Source: Acidianus infernus (GTDB lineage Archaea > Thermoproteota > Thermoprotei_A > Sulfolobales > Sulfolobaceae). From it: a stretch of DNA of 64,000 nucleotides. Below are positions 18,520-28,105 of the stretch, one piece after another. The translations under genes were made by a program, and so were the position numbers. The notes under the pieces were generated by a model. That model was not told the DNA's origin. It searched no databases and saw only the letters and a list, made by a program, of their open reading frames with translations. How positions within the stretch are numbered: position 1 is the first letter of the stretch; every line of letters starts with the position of its first letter. The stretch lies in assembly GCF_009729545.1 (NCBI RefSeq), contig NZ_WFIY01000004.1, forward strand, positions 1,090,001-1,154,000, given 5' to 3'.

Positions 18520-19956
18520 ATGAGCATAACCTTTAGGGACAAGTTTAAACAGTTTTACCCAAAAAGATATGAAGGAATCTATACAAGTAGAGGAGATAAT
18601 CCATTAGTATCAATAAGAATAAGGCAAGGCATTGGAAGAGATCCTGCAAAATGGTATGCCAATCAATGGGAGAAACTGGCTGAAATCGCTAACAACTACG
18701 GGAATAAAAAGATACAATTGACTACAAGGGGTGATGTAGAACTTTATGGGATAGATATGAAAAACTTAGAAATAGTATTACAAGATCTAGAGTCGGTAGG
18801 TTTAGATCCTAGGGACTCTTGTGGGGCATCTGTTAGGAACGTAATACCTTGTCCTTCCCAGCTATGCCAAAAGGCTAAAGTCAATGCAGAAAAATTAGCA
18901 CTATTTATTGCAAACTTTTTCAGACATAATAAAGATTATGAATATCCTGCGTTACCTAAGAGAGTTAAAATATCCGTTTCTGCATGCGAGACCGGCTGTG
19001 CAACTCCAGTTATTATGGATGTAGGTATTATAGCTAAGGATAAAGATAAGTTTGATGTAATGATAGGTGGAGGAATTGGTGATCAAGCTTTTGAAGGAAA
19101 AACACTCTTTACCGACGTGCCTGCCAGTAAATTATTACCAATTTGTGTTGCTGTAGCAAATATCTTAAAAAGAGAGAAAGAAAAAAGAGGTTTTAAGCAC
19201 GTGGTAGAAAAATACGGAGAAGAGAAGATTAAAGAAATGATTATTCAAGAGGCAAATTCTATAGCAAGCTCTTTACCAATATTTAATGAGGATTTAACGC
19301 CAGAAAAAGTTGAGTTTGATAAAATTCTTACAATTAAACCTATTGGCGGATGGTTACCAACAACAGATGTTCCAGAATTAGTGAGAATTATGGAGGAAAA
19401 TGAGGGTTACGGATATTTATTCAACACCCAAGAGTTATATATTCCAATTACAAAAAATGATATAAAAGAAAAGGTAGACATATTATCTCCATATCAATTA
19501 TCAAATAAAATATGGGAAAAAACGTTTAATGTTAATTCTTGTATAGGCAATGATTATTGTCCTCCTGCTCTAGTTCAAACTACAGAAATGGCCACAAAGG
19601 TTTATGAAAGATTAAAGCAGGAAAATATAAAACTACGCATATCATTCAGCGGATGTACTCATTCATGTGGTAGGCATTGGATTATGGACATAGGATTCGG
19701 AGCTGTAGCTAATATGGGAAATGTAAGACTTAACATAGTAATAGGTGGAGGAAATAAAAATCTAGGTAAACTAATTGGCTCTGTTCCGGCTAATAAATAT
19801 ATGGAAGTTACAGAAGTTATAGTAGATATGATTAAAAAAGATGAGATTAATGAAAATGAATTAGACGCTGAATTGATAAAAGAGAGATTAATGGAGAAAG
19901 TTCAAGGATTTGAAGAATTTGAAGAAAAGCAAAAAATTCAAGTTAAGACCCCTTAA
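18520..19956 (+). CDS. nirA: Sirohaem/[4Fe-4S] nitrite (or sulfite) reductase
   Basis: A two-half ferredoxin-type reductase of 478 aa with the internal pseudo-symmetry of the family. The C-terminal cluster/sirohaem ligands are Cys 341 and 347 (SCIGNDYC) and Cys 379 and 383 (SGCTHSCG). Substrate-binding basic residues are expected around RIRQGIGR (33-40) and LTTRGD (68-72). Unusually, the first half also has Cys 111, 116, 156 and 160 in a similar layout. The neighbouring molybdopterin reductase and NarK-type carrier favour nitrite reduction to ammonia, but sequence alone does not exclude sulfite. The narK start lies nine bases after this stop. Confidence 0.85.
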   Translation: MSITFRDKFKQFYPKRYEGIYTSRGDNPLVSIRIRQGIGRDPAKWYANQWEKLAEIANNYGNKKIQLTTRGDVELYGIDMKNLEIVLQDLESVGLDPRDSCGASVRNVIPCPSQLCQKAKVNAEKLALFIANFFRHNKDYEYPALPKRVKISVSACETGCATPVIMDVGIIAKDKDKFDVMIGGGIGDQAFEGKTLFTDVPASKLLPICVAVANILKREKEKRGFKHVVEKYGEEKIKEMIIQEANSIASSLPIFNEDLTPEKVEFDKILTIKPIGGWLPTTDVPELVRIMEENEGYGYLFNTQELYIPITKNDIKEKVDILSPYQLSNKIWEKTFNVNSCIGNDYCPPALVQTTEMATKVYERLKQENIKLRISFSGCTHSCGRHWIMDIGFGAVANMGNVRLNIVIGGGNKNLGKLIGSVPANKYMEVTEVIVDMIKKDEINENELDAELIKERLMEKVQGFEEFEEKQKIQVKTP

Positions 19957-19965
19957 GGTGCGCAT

Positions 19966-21297
19966 ATGACTGAAGTTAAAGGTAATAGGCAAGTAGGTCT
20001 TGTAGCGGGAACAATAGCGTTTTTTGCAGGCTTCGCTGCCGTAGCCTTATATGGAACTACCGTTCATAAGATAGAACCGATACTCCACTTAAACATTGTT
20101 GAAGTAGCTTGGTTAGTAGCAATTCCACTGGTAACTGGCGCTTTTCTTAGAATACCTTTCTCAGCCTTAGTTGACACTTGGGGAGGTAGGAGAGTAATAT
20201 TTTTACAGTTAATAATCTCTATTATAGGGGTATTAGGAATAATTTCTACACTTTACAAGCTTAGATATCTATCAGATTTAGAGGCATACTGGTTACTACT
20301 ATTATTTGGAGCATTAGCAGGGACAGGAATCTCAATTTTCTCCTCTGGAATTACTTATGTCTCCTATTGGTATCCTGAGAAGAAGCAAGGTACTGCATTA
20401 GGAATATATGCAGGCTTAGGAAATACTGCGCCTGGAATATTTACAGCTATCATTCCCTATGCATTATTGTCTTTAGGTTTAATAGGAGCATACGAAGGAT
20501 GGTTAGCGTTTTTAGTCGCTATGACTATACTATTTGTCCTTATTGGTTATGATAATTATTACCAACAATTATTAAAGAAAGGCTATAAACCAGACGAGGC
20601 TAAAAGTAAGGCTTCAGCATTAGGTCAAGAGGTATTTCCTACTAATGCAAAAGCTACTCTAAAATATGCTATAAGGAAATGGCAAACATGGCTGTTAGTA
20701 ACGATGTATTTTACAAGTTTTGGTGGTTTTGAAGCTTTAACAGAATGGTTTCCTACTTACTGGACTAAATACATAGGCATATCGCTACTTGAGGCTGGAA
20801 TATTAACTGGTATTGTATATTCATTACTGGCAGCATTAATTAGAGTCTTAGGAGGCTTTTTATCTGATAAATTCGGAGGTGAGAGAATATCTATAATGTC
20901 TTATACCATACTTATAGTTGGCAGTTCAATAATGATATCAGCTCATTCCCTCCCCTTCGCTATTATAGGCGAAATAGTAATGGCAATAGGAATGGGTATT
21001 GCCAATGCTGCAGTGTATAAGTTAGTACCAAAATACGAGCCAGACGCTATAGGTGGAGCTTCGGGCCTAGTGGGCGGATTAGGTTCTGCAGGTGGCTTAA
21101 TATTGCCTCCGGTGCTAGCGTACTTTGTACTAACATTAGGAAAGATAGGATATTCCTTGGGGTTCAGTGTTTATATGACTCTTGGATTAATTTCGCTAGC
21201 ATTCTCAGTAGTTTTATGGAACAAATATCATAAATTCAAAGATAAGATAAGAGTAATTGAGGCAACTACGCAATCTAGTGATAAAAAGTTAACATAA
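19966..21297 (+). CDS. narK: MFS nitrate/nitrite transporter, NarK family
   Basis: About twelve helices, 443 aa. Nitrate-porter-like Gly-rich segments appear as AGLGNTAPG in helix 5 and GLVGGLGSAGGLILPPVLAYF in helix 11. The MFS loop motif appears as GGFLSDKFGGER in the second half. The ribosome site aaggtg at 19954-19959, six bases before the ATG, shows translation as the second gene of an nirA-narK message. It would bring nitrate or nitrite into the cell for the two reductases upstream. Confidence 0.85.
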   Translation: MTEVKGNRQVGLVAGTIAFFAGFAAVALYGTTVHKIEPILHLNIVEVAWLVAIPLVTGAFLRIPFSALVDTWGGRRVIFLQLIISIIGVLGIISTLYKLRYLSDLEAYWLLLLFGALAGTGISIFSSGITYVSYWYPEKKQGTALGIYAGLGNTAPGIFTAIIPYALLSLGLIGAYEGWLAFLVAMTILFVLIGYDNYYQQLLKKGYKPDEAKSKASALGQEVFPTNAKATLKYAIRKWQTWLLVTMYFTSFGGFEALTEWFPTYWTKYIGISLLEAGILTGIVYSLLAALIRVLGGFLSDKFGGERISIMSYTILIVGSSIMISAHSLPFAIIGEIVMAIGMGIANAAVYKLVPKYEPDAIGGASGLVGGLGSAGGLILPPVLAYFVLTLGKIGYSLGFSVYMTLGLISLAFSVVLWNKYHKFKDKIRVIEATTQSSDKKLT

Positions 21298-21332
21298 AAT
21301 CTAAAAATATTGTATTAATTTCTAAATTATTA

Positions 21333-22919
21333 CTAATCTGGTGGTATCTCATTAAATACTAAGTTAACATCAATACCTTGTCTATTCCTATACCATTTTG
21401 CCAGAATATAAGTTAGAATTCCTAACAATGGATCAATAGCTATTAAGATTAAAGTGCCTAGCTCGTTTCCAGCAAAAACCATACTTCCAAATAAGCTATT
21501 AATGTATCCGTACCAAAGCGTTACTACTATCGAAAGCCCCAAAATAATTGAGGCTAAAAACCCGCTTATCATTAATTTCAGTTTCTCATTACTAGTTAAG
21601 CTCACTCCTTTTATTCCTTTAAATCCTGCAATAGCAGCAGATATTGTAGCTAACAAAAATTGATAAATGAAGATTAGAATAACCAATCCAATTAAAGATA
21701 CTGATAAGTTAAGGTAAATTGTAGCATAATTAAAGAATATTGAAATTGGAAGTAAAACTGCACTAGCTATAATGGGCGTTTTAAGTCTTGGACTTACGTA
21801 AGCTAATTTTTCTGGTAATAATCTATCAAAAGCCATTGCGAGGATAACCCTAGAAGGTAACGCAAAATTTAACGGAATTGCCATAAAGATTGAAGCGCTC
21901 AATGCCATAGTAATAATGGCAAAGAAAGGATGAGGAAGAGTTAAAATTCCAGTCCAAGCTAAAAATCCTTCTGATGGAGAAATTGGAATATTTCCCCAAC
22001 CCTGCAATGCTACAAAGTTAAAGAACGGTATACTAATTGTATAACTTACTCCTAAGACCAGTAAAATAGTTATAACTGACGCTATTAGATACCCAGATAT
22101 CATACCTAGTTTTAAAGTCCTAGTTGCCTGCTTATATTCTCCTGCGAAATAGGATGGCCCAAAGAACCAAACATAAACCCACATTAGCATTAAAACTGAG
22201 AAAACTAACGTTTGTAAAGGACTTATGTTTGTGGAATAATAATTAAGCCCTTGCGAATAAAGACTTTGATATGTAGGACCAGAGAATAATGAAGAAAAGT
22301 GATTAAAAACATTACTATATACTTCAATCCCAGAGGACAACAAGAGGTAAGATATTAGTATTGAACCTAAAGTATCCATAATAGCTACAACGTATATATA
22401 TGTTGAAAAATATTTAGGTGAAAGAAGGCTTATGAGCCAAAAGATTACGATTAACGCTGTAGTTAAGGGAAAGAAATAAGTAGTAGACAAACTTGTACCT
22501 AGATTAAATAATGAGCTATCGTGAAGGGAAAGTCCTATTATCTGTAAAGCCGGAGAAATGCCTGCAGTTACTTCTAACTGTGAGGCAATTGCTGCTATTA
22601 GGACGTTAAAGATTATTGTAGCATAAGCTTGTATTGATGCAGGAATCGGACCTAATATTCTCGAAATGTAAATATATTCTCCAGAAGACCTTGGTACGTA
22701 TTCTGATAGGAATAAATAAACCAGAAAAACGGGTAATGCAAGTATTACAGGGAGAATTATGCCTATACTCCAACTTGCTGAAGGGAGAGCTGGAGCGTAA
22801 AGTAGTGTGTAATAAACCGATAAGGGGTTTATAAAAACAAATACTTTAGAAAATGAGTGTCTAGCGTCCATTTGCCTTACTAAGCCAGAAGACTCCCTAA
22901 TGAAGAGCCCCTTTGACAT
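21333..22919 (-). CDS. APC-family amino-acid/amine permease, 528 aa
   Basis: Integral membrane transporter with about twelve to fourteen helices. It opens FIRESSGLVRQMDARHSFS and ends RQGIDVNLVFNEIPPD. The 528-residue permease at 26519-28105 has the same length and closely similar ends, so the two are paralogues within 5 kb. The helix 1 motif is less Gly-rich than in canonical APC proteins. A TATA-like aattaaata (minus strand, 22942-22950) sits about 27 bases before the ATG at 22919, and a candidate shared operator lies at 22981-22999. It is tail-to-tail with narK. The substrate is unknown. Confidence 0.85.
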   Translation of the reverse strand: MSKGLFIRESSGLVRQMDARHSFSKVFVFINPLSVYYTLLYAPALPSASWSIGIILPVILALPVFLVYLFLSEYVPRSSGEYIYISRILGPIPASIQAYATIIFNVLIAAIASQLEVTAGISPALQIIGLSLHDSSLFNLGTSLSTTYFFPLTTALIVIFWLISLLSPKYFSTYIYVVAIMDTLGSILISYLLLSSGIEVYSNVFNHFSSLFSGPTYQSLYSQGLNYYSTNISPLQTLVFSVLMLMWVYVWFFGPSYFAGEYKQATRTLKLGMISGYLIASVITILLVLGVSYTISIPFFNFVALQGWGNIPISPSEGFLAWTGILTLPHPFFAIITMALSASIFMAIPLNFALPSRVILAMAFDRLLPEKLAYVSPRLKTPIIASAVLLPISIFFNYATIYLNLSVSLIGLVILIFIYQFLLATISAAIAGFKGIKGVSLTSNEKLKLMISGFLASIILGLSIVVTLWYGYINSLFGSMVFAGNELGTLILIAIDPLLGILTYILAKWYRNRQGIDVNLVFNEIPPD

Positions 22920-22980
22920 ATTAAGATCTACCTTTAAATAGTATTTAATTCTTTCTCATATTAATAGAAAAATATTTTTA

Positions 22981-22999
22981 ATTTATAAACAGAGATTAT
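22981..22999 (-). promoter_or_regulatory. Candidate shared operator upstream of the 528-aa APC permease
   Basis: On the minus strand it reads ataatctctgtttataaat, one of five similar sites before transporter and peptidase genes in this window. Confidence 0.4.
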
Positions 23000-23008
23000 G
23001 ACAACTTT

Positions 23009-24217
23009 TTATCTCTTTATAGTATCCCAGAATAAATCTCTAAGTACCTTAGAGTCGTACAGCCTCCCCTTTCTGATAGTATATTTAACGTTGAAAGGAT
23101 TCAAATCCTCCGCAGAATTAACTTTACCGAATATGGCAATGTCGGCTATGTAAGCCTCTTTTAATTTCCCTGCATTTATACCTAAGCATTCTCCTGCTAT
23201 AGAAGTAGCTGAAGATAACGCCTTCTCCAATGGCATATACTTACTTAACAAAACAATCTCCTTATAATTCATACCGTGAGGTCTCTCTGCCGAGCCCACG
23301 TAATCCGTGCCTGCGGCTATCTTAAGTTCATATTCTACCGCAATCTTCATATCGTCTGTAAAATGCCTCCTTATTAGTTCTTCCCTCTTTTCCCTTATTT
23401 CCTCATCAAGCTTAGATATCTTAGGATTAACGTCGTAAGCTGCTAACGTTGGAATATAACAAATTCCCTTCCTTTTTATCTCCTTTGCCAAGCTTTCTGT
23501 CAGACCTAATCCGTGCTCTATTGTGTCAACTCCTGCCTCAATGCTGTTAGCTATTGCCTCTTCTCCGTAGGCGTGGGATGCAACTTTTAAGCCTGCTTTA
23601 TGAGCTTCATCAACTACTGCCTTTAAATCGTCAACAGTTAACGCTACTTTGACCTTTCCTCCTTGCGAAAATGCTCCAGAGGCATAAACTTTTATTACTC
23701 CTGCTCCCTGCCTTATTGCTAGCCTTACAGCTTTTCTACATTCCCAAGGTGAATCGCAGTAAAAAGAGTAAGAAAGGCGTTGTGCCATTTCCAGAGGCAA
23801 GTCCTTTGGGTCGTCATTACCACCGGTTTCAGCTATTGAGTAACCTGAGGCTATAACTCTAGGCCCTATAATTGTCCCTTCCTTCTCTGCCTTACTTAAA
23901 TAAACTGCAGATTTACTTCCTAAATCCCTTACGGTAGTAAATCCTGCTGATAAAAGCCTTATCATATCGCTTACGCTTCTCGCAGTTGACAACCCTTCTG
24001 AGGTTATATTCCACTCCAGTACATTATCGTTGCTTACACCGAAGAAGTGAACGTGTGCATCAATTAACCCCGGGGTTATGAACTCACCTTCTATAACCTT
24101 TACGCCCGAAGTATCTACATCTTTCCCAACTTTGACTATTTTCCCTTCTTCGATTAGTACTACCCCTTCATCGATTATTTTTTCTCCGTTAAACAACTTG
24201 CCCTTTATTGCTAGCAT
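23009..24217 (-). CDS. Metal-dependent amidohydrolase, imidazolonepropionase/prolidase-like
   Basis: TIM-barrel amidohydrolase of 402 aa. The metal ligands are visible: HVH at 55-57, a carbamylated-type Lys 176 in GVIKVYASGA, His 215 in VASHAYG, His 235 in TIEHG and Asp 304 in AAGTDYVG. This complete binuclear set fits the subgroup that includes peptidase M38-like prolidases acting on acyl-amino acids or Xaa-Pro dipeptides. It follows a glycosyltransferase remnant and is on the same strand as the APC permease downstream, so imported amides or dipeptides are plausible substrates. A decayed relative of the same family lies at 46676-46815. Confidence 0.85.
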   Translation of the reverse strand: MLAIKGKLFNGEKIIDEGVVLIEEGKIVKVGKDVDTSGVKVIEGEFITPGLIDAHVHFFGVSNDNVLEWNITSEGLSTARSVSDMIRLLSAGFTTVRDLGSKSAVYLSKAEKEGTIIGPRVIASGYSIAETGGNDDPKDLPLEMAQRLSYSFYCDSPWECRKAVRLAIRQGAGVIKVYASGAFSQGGKVKVALTVDDLKAVVDEAHKAGLKVASHAYGEEAIANSIEAGVDTIEHGLGLTESLAKEIKRKGICYIPTLAAYDVNPKISKLDEEIREKREELIRRHFTDDMKIAVEYELKIAAGTDYVGSAERPHGMNYKEIVLLSKYMPLEKALSSATSIAGECLGINAGKLKEAYIADIAIFGKVNSAEDLNPFNVKYTIRKGRLYDSKVLRDLFWDTIKR

Positions 24218-24235
24218 GTGATATGCAGTTTTTCT

Positions 24236-24824
24236 CTATTTATAAAATTTACTCACAAGTAGTATTCTGGCTGGTATTATTAGAGGTATTTGCACTATTA
24301 GATTCCTATTGACGTCTTTGGGCTTTTCTAAGGATATCTTTATACCGTAAATTAAGTAAGGTACATAGGATAAGCTCCAGATCATATTAATTATTATTCC
24401 ATAGACCAATAATGTATTTGCAATATTTAAAATAATTTTTACTATTCCATTGATGAATGTGAATACTAAAATTGATAGGATGATTAAATAGGGTAGAATT
24501 AAATATATTTGCATACTTATCTTACCCTACGGAGGTAAGTTATTCCCCTTATTTCACAAAACGACTTTAATTCTTCTGAAATTTCATTTTTTGTAGAATC
24601 ATCTAAAAGAAAACATCACAATTACTTTTTGCAGCAATTAGGACTGAAATTAGCGTAGTTTTAACTATTTCTGGATCCTCATTAAACGACGTTACAAATG
24701 CGTCTATCTTATACTTTTTCTTAAAAATGTAAAAGTCTGCATATTTTATCGCCCTCTTATATTGAATATAATAAGATACTATACTCGTAAATACTCCTAA
24801 GTTTAATATAACAAAAATTATCAT
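24236..24824 (-). pseudogene. Family 2 glycosyltransferase with frameshift and internal deletion
   Basis: Three pieces line up on the minus strand. The first (24824 to about 24605) has a membrane helix and the GT2 opening DAFVTSFNEDPEIVKTTLIS. After a one-base shift near 24603 comes LLDDSTKNEISEELKSFCE...GITYLRR, the usual D-D-S strand. A stop and start then lead straight into a C-terminal membrane segment (24514-24236, about three helices). The catalytic centre of the GT-A domain (D-x-D and Q/R-x-x-R-W regions) is missing, so a large internal deletion has occurred. The original was probably a processive, membrane-bound GT2 of the cellulose-synthase type. Confidence 0.75.
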
Positions 24825-25088
24825 ATGTTGAAACGAAAATTAATTTTTTATTATAAATTAATATTAAAATATGGTCCATTTCTTAAAATTATCATTCATG
24901 AGTGTTTTACTAAGATAATTGAAGGGTTATGCCTTCTTAATTTTTTCATATAAACTCAGTAATCTATCATGGTTTATAAAAAAACTAACTAATATTAGCG
25001 TAGATTACTAAAAATTAGTCATTAATAACGATTTTATAGTTAATTTTGTTTAATGCAATAACAACATTATTTGATCCTTACTAACTTG

Positions 25089-25136
25089 ATAGAAAAACGA
25101 CAAATCTTGCTCTTTCAGGGCGGGAAGGGGGTCAGA
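25089..25136 (+). mobile_element. Minimal relic of an IS200/IS605-type element (fused left and right ends)
   Basis: The first part, gatagaaaaacgacaaatct, matches the left flank of the TnpB element at about 44996-45015. The second part, agggcgggaagggggtcag, matches the right end of the TnpB element at 55468-55486. Only about 48 bases remain. The rest of 24825-25088 is AT-rich without a visible gene. Confidence 0.55.
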
Positions 25137-25208
25137 AAGGAGATAATTGAGTTAAAAGAGAAGTCGATCCTAAAGATATATTGAATAGAGGTAAATTAAG
25201 GTATTAAT
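25137..25208 (+). pseudogene. C-terminal stub of a GlcD-like FAD oxidase
   Basis: Immediately after the IS relic the sequence encodes EIIELK and, after one missing A in an A-run near 25156, EVDPKDILNRGKLRY and a stop. This matches the end of the GlcD-like protein at 58656-59914 (IIELKRKVDPLDILNRGKVRF). The element therefore appears to have removed or replaced the rest of a paralogous gene. Confidence 0.7.
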
Positions 25209-25307
25209 TTATGCTTACTTTCCCAGGATTGAATAAATACACCGTGGTTAATTATATCTCTCCACTTGTTTATGAAATTTTAAAAATATAGGAGCCTCAT
25301 TTTAATT

Positions 25308-26219
25308 ATGAAGATAAGTGTCGAGGAAGCAAAGGAATTGGTTTACAAGATCTTCTCTAAGGTAACTTATGATGAATACGCTAAATATTTATCCGAAGAA
25401 CTTGTAGAGGCTGAAATTGAAGGACATTCAGACCACGGTCTACAACTAATTCCTTATTATATAAAATTAGCAAATGGAGAAGAAGTAGATATAGGAGGAC
25501 AGAAAATTCCTCCAATTAACCCTAAGGGAAAAGTAGAGATAAGTGGAGAAAACTTTGTTATCGTTAATGGAAATATGACTTTCGGCCAAGTAGTTTTAAG
25601 AAGGCTCGTTAATTATCTCTTAGAAAAGAAACTGGATTATTACGTAGTTATAGGGAAAAATATCTCGCATTTAGGTAGGCTTTCCACTTTTACTAAGGGA
25701 CTATCTAAAGGCAATTATGCAAGCCTAATCATGGCAAGATCTCCGCCATTAATTTCGTTAAAAGGTATGAAAGGAAGGATTTTGGGCAATAATCCTATAA
25801 GCTTTGGTTTTCCAGGAATAATAATAGATACCGCGTTAAGCGTCACATCCTTCGGCAAAGTCTTAGAAAAGTATATTAAAGGAGAAAAGTTAGAATCAAA
25901 AGTAATTGTTAATAAGGAAGGCGAACTGAGTGACAATCCGAAGGACCTTTTAGAAGGTGGCGCTTTATTACCAATAGGTGATTACAAGGGATTTAATATA
26001 TCCTTAGGAATAGAACTTTTTACTACAATGTTCTCGGATGAAGAGGACGTTAATCCTTTCATAGCGTTGGTTTTAAGAGCTAACGATAATTTCAAGAATG
26101 TATTATTAAGATTGCCAAATAATTATTATTTACTAAATAAAGAGAGTAAACTAAAAAATATAAAAGATTTAGAAATTCCGGATAATTTATGGAAAACCTT
26201 AGTCAATCTAGCACAATGA
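25308..26219 (+). CDS. Ldh2/MDH2 family NAD(P)-dependent oxidoreductase
   Basis: Malate/L-lactate/ureidoglycolate dehydrogenase family (YlbC/AllD type, not Rossmann-fold LDH). Signatures seen are GHSDHGLQLIPYYI (39-52), the active-site-type His 121 in ISHLGRL, and NNPISFGFPG (161-170). At 303 aa it is about 30-50 residues shorter than usual members. A TATA-like attttaaaaat near 25277 precedes the ATG at 25308. The gene lies just after the stub of a GlcD-like oxidase and before an APC permease, so oxidation of a hydroxy acid such as ureidoglycolate, lactate or malate is plausible; the exact substrate cannot be told. Confidence 0.78.
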   Translation: MKISVEEAKELVYKIFSKVTYDEYAKYLSEELVEAEIEGHSDHGLQLIPYYIKLANGEEVDIGGQKIPPINPKGKVEISGENFVIVNGNMTFGQVVLRRLVNYLLEKKLDYYVVIGKNISHLGRLSTFTKGLSKGNYASLIMARSPPLISLKGMKGRILGNNPISFGFPGIIIDTALSVTSFGKVLEKYIKGEKLESKVIVNKEGELSDNPKDLLEGGALLPIGDYKGFNISLGIELFTTMFSDEEDVNPFIALVLRANDNFKNVLLRLPNNYYLLNKESKLKNIKDLEIPDNLWKTLVNLAQ

Positions 26220-26458
26220 TAATTTTGTAGTAAAGGGCTTAGCTTTCTTAAAACTTTTCAGTTAATTGCTTTCGATGCATCACTTTTGTTAAAAAATTAA
26301 TAATATATAACCCTTAATTTATAAAAACTTTTTATCTAGCCAAGGTTTTATGAGATAATATTATTTTTTCTTATACATTATTCATGAAATCTATTTAAGA
26401 TGGTAGAGATGCAATGCAAGACATTTTTAATAAATGGAAAGTAAACTGAGCTATAAAG

Positions 26459-26476
26459 TAAACTCTGTTTAAAGTA
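26459..26476 (+). promoter_or_regulatory. Candidate shared operator upstream of the second 528-aa APC permease
   Basis: It reads taaactctgtttaaagta, similar to the site before the paralogous permease at 22981-22999. The TATA-like ttatttataa at 26491-26500 lies about 15 bases downstream and about 23 bases before the ATG. Confidence 0.4.
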
Positions 26477-26518
26477 ATGTATAAGAAAATTTATTTATAA
26501 TTTTTATTAACGTCCTCT

Positions 26519-28105
26519 ATGCAAGGTAAGAAAACTTTTGTTAGAGAATCATCTGGACTAATTAGGGAAATTGATGCTAAGGATGCATTCTCCATGAACT
26601 TCTCATATTTAGGCCCTGCAGCGGGAGTGGCTTATCCATTAACCTTTGCGGTAGCGTTAGCCGGGGCTAGTTGGATAATTTCTGGCGTCATAGCAGCTTT
26701 ATTAATGCTACCTGTGGCTATAATGTATTATTATCTTTCGAAGATAATACCTAGATCTGCCGGAGATTATATTTATATATCAAGAACTTTGGGACCTAGG
26801 ATTGGATTTATACAAGCGATATCAAACATTTTCATTTTCGCAAGCGGTGTTCCTATATTGGCACAACTAGAACTTCCATTAGTTTTAGAGCCTTCATTAC
26901 AAATTTTGGGAATAACTTTCCACGACCCTTCGCTTATTTCCTTTGCAAGTAACTTTGCTTTTTGCTCTGAGAGTTCTCCAATATTTTTTGGGACTACATT
27001 ATTAATAATAGGATTAGTAACATTAGTTACAATAGTAAGGACTAAGATTTTTGCTAGGATAATTACCACTTTAACTGCAGTACAAATTATTGGTACGTTA
27101 GGAATGATAGTAGGCTTAGCACTTGTAGGATCTTCTTATCCTGCAATTTTCACAAAGGTCTCGGAAAGCTTTGGAGGACCAGGTTACTCTTCATTATCTC
27201 CGTCAGCTACGTATACCATTAATCCTGTTCAGACGTTAGTTTTGATGTCAGCGATAGCTGCCTTTTTATTCCTATATAATAACGCTCCAACTTACTTTGG
27301 AGGCGAAATTAAGAAGGCTGAAAAAAGCCTATTCTCTGGGATAATAATTTCTTACATTATAACTGCAATATTATCAGTAATACTTATATATGAATTACAA
27401 TACTTTGTAGGAGAAGGGTTTTACGATTACACTTCCTCAATGGGATGGTCTTCTTCAAGTGGAGGTATTCCCATAGCAACTACTTCCTTGCTAGCATACG
27501 TTGCGGTACCTTTCTTAAATAATGTTCCACTTATTGTACTAATTGTAGCCGGTGCAATAACTTGGTATTTGCCTTATTCAATAATAGACTTAGCAATACC
27601 TAGTAGGACTTTATTTGCAATAGCCTTTGATTGGCTAGCTCCATCTTTCTTTACAAAGGTAAGTGAGAAGTTTAGAACTCCAATATATTCTACCCTATTC
27701 ATTGTTGCTTTAGCAGTAGTATTTGACGTCTTAGAAATATACTTAGGCTTTAGTGAGAGTGCAATGACTACTATAATAGTTTTCATGCTATATCAATACT
27801 TTACTGCCGCAATTTCTGCTATAGTAATCAGCAAGAAGAAATTGTACGGAGTAAAAGATAATAAACTTGCGATTCTAGGCGGTATTTCAGCCTTTGCAGT
27901 AGTGTTCCCTGCGATATTAATGATTACATATGCCGTAATATGTAAAGCTTTCAGCTCCGTGGTTTTCGTTAACTTACCTTTAAATATAGGGATAATAGTT
28001 GGGGTTCCCATAGTTTCTATTGCACTTTATGAAGTAGTGAGAAAAATTAGGGAGAAGCAGGGAATAGATTTATCCTTAACTTTCAAGGAAATTCCTCCAG
28101 AATAG
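26519..28105 (+). CDS. APC-family amino-acid/amine permease, 528 aa (paralogue)
   Basis: Same length and similar ends (FVRESSGLIREIDAKDAFSMN ... KQGIDLSLTFKEIPPE) as the permease at 21333-22919, but on the opposite strand. About twelve to fourteen helices. The Ser/Gly-rich loop MGWSSSSGGIPIAT replaces MGWG-type sequence in the other copy (QGWGNIPISPSEG). The leaderless ATG at 26519 is set by a TATA box at 26491-26500. The two copies flank the amidohydrolase/Ldh2 block and may import related substrates for it. Confidence 0.85.
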   Translation: MQGKKTFVRESSGLIREIDAKDAFSMNFSYLGPAAGVAYPLTFAVALAGASWIISGVIAALLMLPVAIMYYYLSKIIPRSAGDYIYISRTLGPRIGFIQAISNIFIFASGVPILAQLELPLVLEPSLQILGITFHDPSLISFASNFAFCSESSPIFFGTTLLIIGLVTLVTIVRTKIFARIITTLTAVQIIGTLGMIVGLALVGSSYPAIFTKVSESFGGPGYSSLSPSATYTINPVQTLVLMSAIAAFLFLYNNAPTYFGGEIKKAEKSLFSGIIISYIITAILSVILIYELQYFVGEGFYDYTSSMGWSSSSGGIPIATTSLLAYVAVPFLNNVPLIVLIVAGAITWYLPYSIIDLAIPSRTLFAIAFDWLAPSFFTKVSEKFRTPIYSTLFIVALAVVFDVLEIYLGFSESAMTTIIVFMLYQYFTAAISAIVISKKKLYGVKDNKLAILGGISAFAVVFPAILMITYAVICKAFSSVVFVNLPLNIGIIVGVPIVSIALYEVVRKIREKQGIDLSLTFKEIPPE

